Assembly: GCA_039090855.1 (NCBI GenBank)
Contig: CM077011.1
Span: forward strand, 22,569,001-22,633,000
DNA from: Macrothele yani
Taxonomy: Eukaryota > Arthropoda > Arachnida > Araneae > Macrothelidae
Direction: 5' to 3'
Length of the DNA: 64,000 bases
The translations under genes and the position numbers were made by a program. Shown piece after piece: positions 20,211 to 31,559 of this stretch. Positions within the stretch are counted from its first letter, which is position 1; the number at the start of each line of letters is the position of its first letter. Under the pieces are notes generated by a model, which was not told the origin of the DNA, did no database searches, and worked only from the letters and a program-made list of their open reading frames with translations.

Positions 20211-21617
20211 CACTGCTGGCTACCAAAATGCAACACCAAAAAGGAAAAGAGATAGCAAAGCCTGATTTACTGGACACAAAACAGCAGATACAAAGATGAA
20301 ACGATTGAGCTTACAGGCCCGTGCGACTTGCGGCACACGCAGACATCAATAGTTCGTGTGGCCCCCATGGCTGGCGATCACGTCTGCTACACGCCGCGGC
20401 ATCGAACGAAAGTGGCTTTAGATGTGGGCTTGGGGTATGTCGGTCGAGGCTGCTTCCACTCGTGGCCACAGTTCATCAGGCATAGCCGCGGGTGGTGCTT
20501 GCCGGGCCACTCGCTTGCCGATCAGCGGCCAGACCTGTTCGATGGGCGACATATCGGGAGAACAGGAGGGCCCCGGCAGCAGTGACACCTGGTAGGATGT
20601 GAAAATTGTTGCACGATGAATGCCACGTGCGGGCGCTCATTGTCCTGTTGAAACGTGGCCGCTGGTAGGTCCTGCAGGTAAGGGTGGAACGCAGGCTCCA
20701 AAACGTCGGAGATGTAGCGGTGGCTGTTGAATGTACCGGCGATGCGTACCAGAGAGTTGCGGGTGTTATATCCAATTGCGCCCCAAACCATAACGCCAGG
20801 TGACGAACCGGTATGGCGATGCATAATGAAGGCGTGATACAGTCTCTCGCCGCGGTGCCGCCACACGCAGATCCGACCATCGTGCTGTTGCAGGCAGAAG
20901 CGGGATTCGTCGGAGAAGACAATGTCGTGAGATTCCGTAGTCCAGGTGCGGCGTTCAACTGCCCACTGCCGCCTCAGTCGCCGGTGGTGTAACTTCAATG
21001 GTAATCGGAGCAATGGGCACCGTGCGACAAGTCCTCGCTCCTGCAGACAACGTCGAACGGTACGTGCTGACACAGGCTGTTGCGCAACCCACCCTAATTC
21101 TTGCGCTAACGTTCGTGATGTGGCCGTGCCAGCCGTCAATGCCCGCCCCACAACATGGCAGTCCTCTCGTTCGGTGGTGTGCCGCGGCTGCGGCAATACC
21201 TCATGTCGGTCCGTCCGTCTCTCCTGCACCCACCGAATCCATACTCGTCTCACTGTGGCTGCATGTCGTCTCACACGGGCGCCGATGTCTTGGTACGATA
21301 AACCGCTTTCGCGATAAGCCACTATTCGTCCTGTGTCGAACTCCGAAACGTGCTGGAATGACTGCCGTATTGTGCGACGAGGCATCAGGTAGCTTCTCAC
21401 GCACAGGTCCGACACCGCAACACGCTTCCACTACTTACACCCCGCCTTCTGTGCACCCTTCTTACAGTGCTTCTCGGTGGCGTGTCGGACGCACATGATT
21501 TGCATATGCCCCGCAATGCTAGTCGTTTGCACGTCCTCCTGCGGGCGACGCATGCTGCGAATTTCAAGTCAATCGGATGCTTCCTTCTTGGCGTTGCATT
21601 TTGGGTTACCAGAAATG
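20211..21617 (-). mobile_element. Tc1-like transposon E1
   Basis: A 1407-bp element between TA at 20209-20210 and TA at 21618-21619. The ends are imperfect inverted repeats with AAAATGCAACACCAAAAAGG on the left. A second copy of the same family lies at 59759-61167 in the same orientation. It inserted into or beside family R repeats. Confidence 0.92.
20340..21385 (-). pseudogene. Tc1 transposase E1, frameshifted but catalytic triad retained
   Basis: The frame from MPRRTIRQSFQHVSEFDTGR (near 21385) includes two helix-turn-helix units (ISYQDIGARVRRHAATVRRVW-like) and a GRICVWRHRGERLY linker. The first Asp is in VFSDESRF near 20905, the second in FQQDNERPH near 20645. Shortly after, the frame shifts, and the third acid in SPDMSPIEQVW near 20540 lies in another frame. 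The triad therefore survives although the frame is broken. Domain length agrees with the family. Confidence 0.9.
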
Positions 21618-21619
21618 TA

Positions 21620-21900
21620 TATTCATTCGAGATGGATTTCAGCCAATTTTGTTAACCCCAAGTTTACTCATTCTATTGGGTTCAATATCTTTCACAGGTA
21701 TCTAAACATCGCTATTTAGTCAAATGTGAAAAGGGATCGCTTAGTAACTATAAAAACATAGACTCTAGAAATGAAACATTTGAAGACCCTGTCAAAAACA
21801 ATCTAGAGAGTGTTTAGTTTACATTACTATTAATATTTATCTTAATCGACCATTGACAATGCGTTCCTAACCTAGTGAGCTGGGCAGGTATCCAAACTAC
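21620..21900. repeat. Dispersed repeat family R, copy 3 (unoccupied target site)
   Basis: An uninterrupted copy of the family R 3' half. It preserves the sequence AACTATAAAAACATAGACTC at about 21745-21765, which corresponds to the insertion point of the RTE in copy 2. The left boundary abuts the TA of Tc1-E1. Confidence 0.82.
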
Positions 21901-23990
21901 TCGGGCAAAACAAAATATTTTCTCAGCTTCTCTTGCTAATGCAGTAGAAGTTAGAACTTGGATTGTAGCCCTTATTTTTCCCCCACCCCCATTTTTATCA
22001 CCGTTCTTTCCGCAATTGGTTTTAAATTAAAAAATAATTATGCATCAGTTGCCTCTTTAAGTAGTCTCTTTTCCAAAAATTCAAGGTTTTTCCAAAAGCA
22101 AAATCGCATGAGACTGGGCTTCAGGACATATCTTGCATATTACGGTAGTGCTTTCAGTATAACTAAAAACGCTGCCTAACTCTACACGTTTTGGCGTTTT
22201 CGGATCAACGGTTTGTCTCTACAAGTTGTCTCAACCATGAAGAATTAAAAGTAACAGCATACGTTTTTAGTGGTTTTAAACAATTCTGATTCTTTCGTTT
22301 ACACGTTATTAAATTGAACAAAAAAAAAAATACTGCTCGAAAACGAACTTGAACGCTAACACAAGGCGTCTTTCAGCATTTTTGATGTTGGAAGAAATCT
22401 GCCTTATTACTTGACAAAGTTTTACGCAGTACCCTTTTACCAGCTGCTTACATTTTAACTGACGGGACTGCTTTTTCCCCCGCCAACTAGCATGGGTTCA
22501 TCAGTTAGTACAATGAACTTCATTATGGTTTGCTGTGATTGGCTGGAGCTGTTGTTTTTTTTTTGTTTTTTTTTTTTGAGAAAAGTTTCAATATCTGCCT
22601 CTTTCTCGGCGTGGGAAAATCACTAATCCTCTTTCTCGCCTTCACCATCTGCTCACACGAGGCGGCTAATTTGCAAGAAGCCTTTCAGAATAAAAAGGAC
22701 AATGAGACGAACTTAGAAGAAGGCAAACGGAATTTAAGAAAATTGTTGTTTTGAATTTTAAGAGCTTGAATTTTATTAATTTATCATTATTTTTGCAGGT
22801 AATCGATTTATGAAAATTAATTAGGGATTATTTTTAATATAAAATGCTTACTGCGCGGAGGAAGTTAAGTTGCTGCGCGGCCGCTAAGAAGGAACATTGA
22901 TTATTATGAACCATCAGACAGCCCCTTTTAAAAGTCTTGGTGACGCCGATTCTATTTGCTAGGCCATATTATTTAATTTTCTTCTGAAGGATCCTGACTG
23001 CGTGTCACCATTTTTTTTCCTTTCGCTTATGTCTTTCATTTTTCTTATAAAGCGATCAAGGGCGACAATCACCAAAAAACATTAGAGCGGCGTGTTTCAC
23101 ATCTACCACATCAATTCTCCGCGAAATTCCCCCCTCGTTACAACTGTGTTTTCATTTGGCCCATTTGTGCCTTTCCCTCGCCGGCATTGCTTGCCGCTTC
23201 GCTCTGTCGGTCCCAACATGCCGATCGCCCATTTATGAATCATAAAATATTCATCGACACGACGCTGAGTGGGCGTCGACTGCCGGCGACTTCGAAAACA
23301 CTTTTTACCAGGTCGTTCTGCGTGAAGGATGTAAAACGGCGAAGACCCGTTTATAAAATATGAGAACTGCCTTTTGCAGAGGATGATAGATGACTCTACT
23401 GGAGAACAAGATGGCGGGAGCTGGGAGGAGGTTCGTCATGGAAGGTTGAGCTCAGCGACGTAGTACTAATGCGGGGTCCGAGCATAGGCACCGCAACAGA
23501 ATTGTGCCAGCAGTCGCAGCTAGCACCGACTTAGCGGAACTGCGAAATTTGACAAATGGAAAGACAAGGAAAATGATAGGAAGGAAAGAGAAACATCGAT
23601 TTCCAGTGCTAAATAATTCAAAGCCCACAGTACCCGTATTTCCAACGTAGTAATCTCTCTTTTAATCTGTTTCGGATTCGCTACGAAGCGTCAAAGAGAA
23701 TTATGATGTTCGGATACAAAATTAATAAAAGGACGAAAACAGAAATTCTAGTTTTTTCGGCTAAAGTCTTTCCCTCACGTTGGAGAATCGTCAATATTCC
23801 TCTCGAATTGAAGTTTGGCCAGAAATAAAAACAAGAAGGATGACTCCGAACTTTCGGTTGTAGTGAGCACGTCTTTTTACTACTTTCGACACGAATAAAA
23901 TATTAAAATCATTCATTTTAAATCGAAGCCTCTCAAAAAAAAAACAAATTAAAAAAAGCAGATTTTTTTACAATCGATAAAATATCTGGA
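21901..23990. other. Low-repeat sequence, possible non-coding conserved region
   Basis: No transposon, SINE or tandem array was recognised. Poly-T tracts lie near 22550-22580. At 23060-23560 the base composition becomes more balanced and contains TTTATGAATCATAAAATATT (homeodomain-site-like) and AAGATGGCGG (YY1-like). The short open frames here have no recognisable domains. It may be ordinary spacer or a regulatory region of a distant gene. Confidence 0.4.
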
Positions 23991-24049
23991 AATGCGAGTA
24001 GAAATAGCTACTTTCTCACACGGCTGAAAAGTATGTTGCGAAAATTAAC

Positions 24050-25560
24050 AAACTATACACAAATAGTTTCTTGTAGATCAAGAAAGATATCAAAGACAAA
24101 GAGATTTTCAAATTGAACGGTTAGAAAAAGAAATATGGCGCAAAATATGGTGTAAATTTGCGCCACCTAGCGGTAGAATTTTGAATAATGGAAAGGTATA
24201 AAATATGCGAAAATTATTCTTCAGAGCAAAATTTATGTTATGGAAAAATAACTTTTTAAATGCGTCTCACGGAAGCACCGCTAACGAGAAAATGTTTTGA
24301 CATTTGCGCCCCTTAGCGGGAAAACTGTGCATCATTTAAAGAGGATAATAACCCCGGTATTTATTCTAGTAAATGGCATACAATTAAAAAAGGAGATTTT
24401 CAATGCGATTTTTAGAAGCTGAGTCACAGCTGCAAAAAGAAATGAGCACTAACACCACCTAGGGCCAAAACGTTGAACCTATAAAACTCACTAGTGCAGG
24501 CAAGTTATTCCACAAGGTAATCGGTGTACGGTGTTAAAGGGATTTTTTAAATCGGACTTTTGGAAGCAGAGATATGGAGAGAAATATATTAAACATTTGT
24601 GCCCTCCATCGCGGTAATTTTGCATTATTTCGCGTAGAAAATGGCCAGAAATATTTTTTTAGTTACTAGTAACTGTTATGGAAAAAGGAGTTTTTAATCG
24701 GGTTTTTAGAAACCCAGATATTGCTGTAAATATGATGTAAGCACATGAACGTATGTCCTCTTACCGCAGAATTGTACGCTAAGACAAATTTAAAATTGTA
24801 TGCAAAAATACTGCGCAATTAGACACGTTCTCGGACAAAAAAATAATTTTTCAGATCGGACTGTTAGATGCAGAGATATCGAGAAAAATAAAACACATAT
24901 CTACGCCACCTGGAGTCAAATCCACGCAAGAGCAGAAAATATTTTGAGAAAGTTTTCCCTTGTGAGCGATATCTGAGCACAAAAGAAAGTTTTGAATCAC
25001 GAGTGCAGATATTCTGCATACATCTGAAACAGAAATAGGCTTATGTTCCCTTGTGACAAAACCATGCTTTACTAAAATTTAGAAATTATATGGAGAACAT
25101 ATCTCACCAGGAGCTATACCCGATGCAAAAAAGAGTTTTCCAAATTGATCATTTACAAACAGAGATATCGGAGAAATTGCAATTTACTTTTACACCCCCT
25201 AGAGGAAAAACAATGTATTACGTGAAATAGAAATTATGTTCAATTAGTCTCTGTTTTAAATGGTACCCAAAGAGAGAAATATTTTTTTCAGTTGTATGTT
25301 TAGAAGTAATAATACAGGATAAAATGTATTTTGAATTAGATAAGATCCTTATTTATGCCCTCTAACGGTGAAGTTGTGCATCGGAATAAAAACTGGAACC
25401 AACGCTCGTCATTCTCGCATTTTGAACTTTCCAAAGTAAAAAGTAATTTTCAGATAGGACTAATAGTTGCAGAGATGTGGTGTACACAGGAGGATGGACC
25501 GACTGACGAACAAAGTGGTACTATAAGCACCCATTTTTTTCTTTTTTTGTAAAGGTCGAG
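24050..25560 (+). repeat. Tandem array A, about 150-bp diverged units
   Basis: About ten diverged units, each with a TTTTCAAATCGGA-like stretch, GAAGCAGAGATAT, and then a GCGCCACCTAGCGGTA-like core. Cores are visible near 24153, 24304, 24452, 24600, 24757, 24902, 25048, 25188 and 25352. The array at 31560-33170 has the same unit in the opposite orientation: for instance the GCAGAGATGTGGTGTACA segment at 25470 is the complement of 31625-31645. Confidence 0.85.
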
Positions 25561-25619
25561 CTAAAAATAACCCTTGTGGCGTTATCTCCAATTCAGCACT
25601 TTAAAATGCTGGAACGATT

Positions 25620-26130
25620 TCACACATGGCTAGTAAAATGAGCTGAGATCAGCTCAAACGAATATTTTCTGTGTCTAAGAGGTGAGTTGAACGCGACTGA
25701 AACGAGTATACCTGCGTTTCAGAAGTAGTTGCTTTCCTCTTAGCTTTGTTATGCAAAGTAGTCATTAGACAGAAATCTGACACTAATCATTTTTAATTGA
25801 TTCACTGCCTAAATAAATGCAAATATAGCGGAAAGTGGTTAAGGAAAATGTCTCATTCACGTGTTTCTACGCAGGGGCATGATCTGCGTGTCAGGGGGAC
25901 TAGCCGTTTCACTTCATGGGTAAGTCCATAGAGCAAAAACAAAATGGACTAGAACTAAGTGCTCATTCCAACTGACAAGTTTCAGTTCGGCACTTCTGAG
26001 ATTGAGTGGGTGGGAAGTGTTTAACCCTAGTTTCTCGAAACCAAGCCACGTATTTACGTTTCTGTTTCGGAAGCGCTGGCAATGTTGGGCACTCTTTGGT
26101 TCACTTACAGTGGCCGATTAAAACCTTAAT
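25620..26130 (+). repeat. Segment B, copy 1 (direct repeat of 33400-33920)
   Basis: It shares with 33400-33920, in the same orientation, ATGAGCTGA-AATCAG, CTGACACTAATC, GGGCATGATC...GTCAGGGGGA and TTGGGCAC-TTTGGTTCA. The copies are diverged and carry indels. No coding frame is conserved. Confidence 0.75.
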
Positions 26131-26329
26131 CTTTCTTTTGATTTCTGTTTCTTATGTAAATGTTTTTGCCTTTTGGTTAGATACTTTCGTACTTAACAAT
26201 ACATTACTACCCGAACGACTTGTGTGTTTTGGCAACGCTGACAGTGAGTCACATTAAAATAGAAAGCTACGACGTGTATGTTGAGCGTGCAAAAAGCGAA
26301 GATTATAAGGATATTGTGGTGATTGCTAT

Positions 26330-26640
26330 TTATAAGCGTACAGTTGGGGTCTTGATGGATTAAGTACCACTCTTCAATAAGGGCTATTTTGAGTCTTTGA
26401 AGTGTTCTGGCAAAAAGTTGGCGATCTGCAAAATATCTCCCTAGGACGTCTCCACATACCTTTTTTTCATAAGATTCAGTTGAAGGGAACAGGGTGGACA
26501 CTCGATTCGGCAAATATCTTCCTCTGCGAGAAAAACGTCGACCAAATGAGCTCGATGGCTGTGGGTGTTATCGCCCATAAAATAAATATGGATCAACGAC
26601 ACCGCTTAATGTCATGATATATGGGTTAAGGCTCTCGTCT
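26330..26640 (-). pseudogene. Tc1 transposase C-terminal fragment
   Basis: The minus strand gives AHLVDVFLAEEDICRIECPP with CSLQLNLMKK in place of CSPDLNPIEH, then DVLGRYFADRQ and LQRLKIALIEEWYLIHQ. These match the last third of arthropod Tc1 transposases (LVDGFLEEE..., TLQELQ.ALIEEWN.IPQ). The third catalytic Glu is replaced. No element ends were found nearby, so it is an isolated relic. Confidence 0.7.
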
Positions 26641-27317
26641 CTGTAACTCAAGGCAGTAACGTAGCGACTCTGAAAAATGTGAGGTCTGTGCTTCTGTTTG
26701 TCATGATTCGTGGAGGGACTAGTTTGACGCTCCCACGAGAGTTGTCCTCATTTCTGATAGTTGGGGCTGCCTGGTTCGCTCTAGATGACAATATGTAGTG
26801 AATCAATACCTTATCTTAATCTCATATCGTGTATGAAAAGATCAATGACCTATTCGTGTGGAGTACATGTATGATAATGTTCGTGTCACGACGGAAAAGG
26901 AGCTGGCCGGTGGTGGAAGTTAGAAGGACACAAATAACATGTCTCTTTGCACAAAGCATGGCTCACGAAGTCTACTACGGATAATATGTCTTAAAACCCT
27001 CCTTCCTTTAGCTACTACAAACGCCAAAGGGAGTTGTTTAGCGGATATATCTCTGTTCCGGCTGGCAATCATACTCACATAGATACCGTCTGCAGCAATT
27101 GTAGTTCTGGGCCAGTCATGACCTGGTCGACGATGAACTGCCTCTTGAAATTGTGAACTGCCTTTGAAATTGTCTTTTGAAATTGTCTTTTGAAATTGTC
27201 TCTAGAACATTGACAGGACTTTGTGCGGAACATTCAATACTGTGAAAACTTCCATCCGGGAATGACCTATTACCACCTTACCAATATTTTCCCACCCTTT
27301 GAGAATTATTTATACCA
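26641..27317. other. Spacer with a short tandem repeat
   Basis: A small array of TGAAATTGTCTTT units lies at about 27135-27204. The rest shows nothing recognisable. Confidence 0.45.
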
Positions 27318-28170
27318 TGTCGGAGCGGCACATGAACAACCCGCAAGTCGCGCCGTTTCCGACATCGTAGTTCCGATGCGCAGTGCCATCAGAATTTGTG
27401 CTTTTTCAAACTCCGATAAATCAGTAGCTTTGCGCATTCTGACTCCGAACACTTTACTAACCGAAGGCCCGTTCTCGAGTTGTATACACTGAAGAGCAAT
27501 TGAATTAGAGACAGCTGACGTTATGCAAACGCGGCGCTGCGGGCAGCCCTGTAAACGGAAACGTAATGACGTATGCAGCGATCCGACAATATAAGGAGTG
27601 ATGCGACGGTAATCAGAAAGAGTCGGACGCAGTATGGGTAAGACGAAAGATCTAAGCGCATTTGATCGTAGACAAATTGTCGGGGCCCGACGAATGGGTC
27701 GCTCCATCTCGGACATCGTGCAGGCACTGGGATTTTCACGAGCCACTGTGTCGCGGGTGCACCGTGAGTACATTAATTCCGGTAAAACCATCCCTGCAAG
27801 GGTCAACTGCCGTGAACAACAGCGTGTGGATGAGCGGGGTCGGGAACAGCTATAAATTACGATTGACTCGCCAGTCTTTTTAAAGGAATTCCAGTTCGCA
27901 TATTCCTGCTTACCTGGTTCGAAGGTAGATAGGCAATAGTCTTCAGCGTAGGTCAATTTTCAGTGCATTATTTCTCGTACATAGACAACTATAGAACTTG
28001 TATGTAGACTATCCCTTAATTTTGAGCACCAGTGGTGGTGTAAGACACTTCTTAATCAATCCCTTTATGTGCCACGACAGACAACATAAAAATTTATAAT
28101 TACAGTCGCCGGAAACCAGTTATGTAGAAATCTACCTGGCGCTACGCTTCCTTTCGACCGAATAAGGCAA
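27318..28170 (+). repeat. Segment C, inverted duplicate of 34140-34990
   Basis: The whole block is the reverse complement of 34140-34990 with small differences. It contains, in order, the start of a Tc1 transposase of type B (minus strand, SEFEKAQILMALRIGTTMSE), the left half of Tc1-A2 from 27487, and a 315-bp insert (X) starting at ATAAATTACGATTGACTC near 27853. Both copies share the junction between Tc1-A and X, so the duplication took place after that junction formed. Confidence 0.85.
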
Positions 28171-28858
28171 AAAACACCACCGGGTACATCACAGGGTGCA
28201 ACGATTAGCATGGGCGCGGGAACATCGCCACTGTACCCTAGACATGTGGAAAAATGTTGCCTGGGCTGATGAGTCGAGATTCACGTTGGTACATGCGGAT
28301 GGCTGGATGCGAGAACGGCGCAAACCACGTGAAGCGACGGGCCCTTCTTGCCAGCAGGGTACTCTTCAAGCTGGTGGGAGTGACTTTCTCGTCTGGGGAC
28401 TGTTTACGTGGACTGAAATGGGACCCCTGGTCCTAGTGACATCGTCCCTCACACGTCAGCGTTATCGGGAATCCTGGACGACCATTTTCTGTGACCATTG
28501 TGAGTCTTCTACATCCCACTGGGGACCTCATCCTGCAACAAGACAATGCAGCTCCCGAATTGTATCCTAATGGTTGGATGAACACTCCACCGACGTGATC
28601 TCGCTTCCTTGGCCAGCTAGGTCACCTGACCTCAATCCCATTGAGCACATCTTGGATGCCATCGAGAGAGATGTTTGACCCTCCATCAAATCTTGGTGAA
28701 CTGTGGGAACTTGTTTAGGGGTCTTGGATCCGTATGGCTTCCCAACGCTTCCGGCGTTTTGTCGAGTCAATGCCTAGATGAATCGCCGCCGTCATCAGGG
28801 AGATAGGTGGTGCTACACGTTACTAGACAGGTATCTCTAATTCAATTGATCTTCATTG
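27487..28858 (+). mobile_element. Tc1-like transposon, copy A2, with foreign insert
   Basis: TA at 27485-27486 and 28859-28860; the left end matches copy A1 and the right end reads TCTAATTCAATTGATCTTCA. The transposase on the plus strand starts at MGKTKDLSAFDRRQIVGARR (27634), is cut at about 27850, and resumes near 28173 (CACCGGGTACATCACAGG). About 190 bp of the expected coding sequence are missing and about 315 bp of unrelated sequence (X) takes their place. Confidence 0.88.
27634..28770 (+). pseudogene. Tc1 transposase A2, deleted and interrupted
   Basis: The N-terminal helix-turn-helix with SISDIVQALGFSRATVSRVHREYI is intact for about 70 codons. The core resumes with LAWAREHRHCTLDMWKNVAWADESRF at 28205-28290 (first Asp in ADESRF). 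A QQDNAA-type second Asp is near 28540, and PDLNPIEHILDAIE near 28628-28665 keeps the third acid. Frames shift at least twice. Non-functional. Confidence 0.87.
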
Positions 28859-28860
28859 TA

Positions 28861-29631
28861 TATACTTCTCTGTGAACTTCACCTGCGCCACCGTTTGGTC
28901 ACTTGGCGCTCTTATTACTCTAGGGTGGTCATAATGTTATAGCTCATGGGTGTAAGTATCGAAGTTGTTTTTTAAGTTGAGAATATACTTTATTCCGCTC
29001 CTACGAGTTAGTATCACTCAATTTTATTAGCTCCCTTTTTCCTTTGGTCACTTCATTTGAAAGCTGTGTGGAGGTGTGTGTGTGTGTGTGTGTTTTTTTG
29101 TAAGAAATACTGATTGGAATGCGTGCTTTAGAAAAATGTTTTCGTCATGTCTGGCTGACGGCTCTGCTGATGTGTGTAACTAATATATATAAAAAATTAA
29201 AAACGTCGGGACACGTTTATTGAATATGTCTTGCACTCATTATCGCATTAATACAACATGGTACTTGATTTTTTTTGCCTCATAAGGAGTTTTAGGGCGC
29301 CTGTGAGACCCCACATCAATTGCGTACGGAAAACAGCAGAAACCAAGGTAGCAAATGGGAGTTGAAGAGGGAAAATACTTTTTTGCATAAAAAAGTCGCA
29401 CAATTAAGAAAGCTAATTTAATATAGCTCCCATTTCTTTAAGTAGATTAAATGATCATCAAAAAATTAATTCTCGCAGAAGAAGAAAGTTAAAATAAATG
29501 CTTCCAGTTTTTCTCAATACTGAAATTCTTTTAAAATTGTTTTTCCCCTGAAAATGGGATTAATTCCATCAATTTTCCTCCAGTTTATCGCTTTTTCGGA
29601 CATTAATGCGCGCATATTTTGCTTGCCTAAA
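28861..29631. other. Spacer with GT microsatellite
   Basis: A (GT)n tract is at about 29073-29092. The remainder is AT-rich and nothing was recognised. Confidence 0.45.
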
Positions 29632-29633
29632 TA

Positions 29634-31085
29634 CACCGAAGAGCCAAAACATTATGATAAGCCCGTCTTTATGGAAATCTAAGCAACTGCAGGTAAACGA
29701 CGACTAGTGTGAACGTCATGAACCGCTATAAATAACATCTGATTACGAGCTCTGTTAATTAGCGCTAGCTATTTTTGTTCATCAGATTAATTAAAAAGGC
29801 AGCGGACTTAAGTGGGTTTGACTAATGCCAAATTGTGATGGTCAGACGCCTGGACCGGATATGATGGCTACGCTCGCACGGTGCTCACTTTCAGCCGTGA
29901 TTGGTACGTGCCAAAAGTGGTGCGAAGAGGAATGAACCGTAGGCAAGATGTAGGTCTATCGCGGTTCATCGATGGTAGAAGAGAGCGAAGGCTATCCCGC
30001 ATGGTACGAGGGATATTGTGACGCATCTCTCCGGTAATTTGAATTCTGCTGCCGGTGGTAATGTACCACAATACACAGTACACCGAACCGTACTGAAAAT
30101 AACCCTGCGTAGCGGCACGCCCCTCCGAGTGACCATACGTATCTCGGTTCGCTGTCGAATGTGCATATAATGAGCATCAAAACTGGACCATTGAATGATT
30201 GGAAAGGGTTAATCTGGTCCGATGAATCTTGTTTTCTGTTGCACAATGTAGACCTCTTGCAGGTGTACGTCGTTTTACCAGGAAAGTGTTGACACCAGGA
30301 TGTTCCGTGGAACCCAAACCAGCCAGTTGAGGATGTGTAATGCTTTGGGCAATGTTATTCTAGAAAATCCTGTATCCAGTCATTCATTTGTAGGAGACTA
30401 TGACGTCCACCATCTACATTTGTACCTAAACATCATTACAGGCCAAGTACACTTTTCCAATGCCACGGTATTCCCCTGTAATAGTGCCTTTTGTCAGGAG
30501 AATAATGCGCCATGCCATACTGTTCTAAAATAATTCGGGGAACACGAGGAAGAGTTCCACGTATTGCCTTAACCTCCAAATTCCCCAGACATGAATCCAA
30601 TCGAGTACCTGTGGTTTGTGTTAACCGTTTAACGACCATGACGCCACAATCTTTTATCACTCCAAATATCATAACGCCTGACACTGTCAGTTGTTTCACT
30701 TCTTTGTTTAATAAAAACTTTAGTGAATGAGGGTGACTCCTGCTGATCTTTCATAGGTCGAAAAAATTTGAGAGAACAGATAAGGGCAAGAAATCTGACT
30801 TACTTTAGACAGGTATTTCGGGAAGCTATGGCCGTTTGTAGGTACGGACATTTTGGGAGTTATGGTCGTTAAAAGGTTAAAACAGCAAATCCGATCTGCG
30901 GCGGCTCAACCAAGTAACTTACAAGAGTCAAATGTTACGTTGGTAACATTTTCGTACCGGGTAACTCAAGAAATCTTTAGAAATCTTATAGCGTTGACTC
31001 CTTGCAGGGTAAGAGCTGTTTTGGCGGCACGTGGGGAACCAACATCCTGTTAGGTATGTGGTTATAATGCTTTGGTTCTTTGGTG
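29634..31085 (+). mobile_element. Tc1-like transposon H containing a TTAA MITE
   Basis: TA at 29632-29633 and 31086-31087. The inverted repeats are CACCGAAGAGCCAAAACATT on the left and the complement of CACCAAAGAACCAAAGCATT on the right. The plus strand carries a heavily decayed transposase with IWSDESCFLLHN near 30210-30245 and IEYLW near 30600-30612. The coding sequence then breaks at a 252-bp MITE and resumes with QQIRSAAAQPSNLQE near 30885. Confidence 0.87.
30625..30876. mobile_element. TTAA-flanked MITE (piggyBac-like)
   Basis: A 252-bp insertion flanked by TTAA at 30621-30624 and 30877-30880. Its ends are inverted repeats of about 20 bp: CCGTTTAACGACCATGACGC and the complement CCTTTTAACGACCATAACTC. 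It interrupts the transposase of Tc1-H between the IEYLW and QQIRSAA motifs. A TTAA target duplication is typical of piggyBac-superfamily elements; the element has no coding capacity. Confidence 0.82.
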
Positions 31086-31289
31086 TATACCGATTGGTCA
31101 TAGTTAATGTTTGCGTTTCCAATGATGCTAGAGGTGGAACTACTCCCCGGAATGATTTAAATTTAGGATGAGGACTTCTGAGGAGACGGAATAGTGTTTG
31201 ACGAAAAACAAAAATTAGTTCTACAATTTGCCTGCAGCGGGAAAGTTCTGATTTATAAAATTAAAGAAAAATACATAAAAACGCAAAAC

Positions 31290-31520
31290 ACACTTGCAGT
31301 ACAGGAAGCACATTTTATGGGTGCACAACAGCGTGTTTCCGTTTTCTGCAAAATGACGAAATTGCAAAATTTCATCTTCAATCATAGATTGAACTGTTTC
31401 AGTGGAAACGTTGTGGATATAGAGCATAATGCTCGCCTTGAGGGCCACCAAGTGTGCTATCTGACTACCATATACGATGTCCTCTAGATGTCCCCGGAGG
31501 AAGATGGCGCACGGGTTCAA
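31290..31520 (-). pseudogene. Mariner-related transposase C-terminal fragment
   Basis: The minus strand reads NPCAIFLRGHLEDIVYGSQI, then LVALKASIMLYIHNVSTETVQSMIEDEILQF and HFAENG. This matches the end of DUF4817-type mariner-related transposases (PCDFFLWGHLKDIVY... LKASI..HI.NVSTE). The catalytic aspartate of the CDFFLWG motif is replaced by Ala. No ends were seen; the piece stands alone next to array A'. Confidence 0.7.
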
Positions 31521-31559
31521 AATAAATTTAAGAAACAGGCCTCATATCATTATTTAATT

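Noticed and set aside
22539..22754. 71-codon frame with a hydrophobic start
   Set aside because: The hydrophobic stretch comes from a poly-T tract; no family resemblance, no gene structure.
29073..29092. GT repeat as a regulatory Z-DNA element
   Set aside because: It is a short ordinary microsatellite with no supporting context.
31194..31487. 97-codon plus-strand open frame
   Set aside because: It is antisense to a recognisable transposase C-terminal fragment and has no domain of its own.
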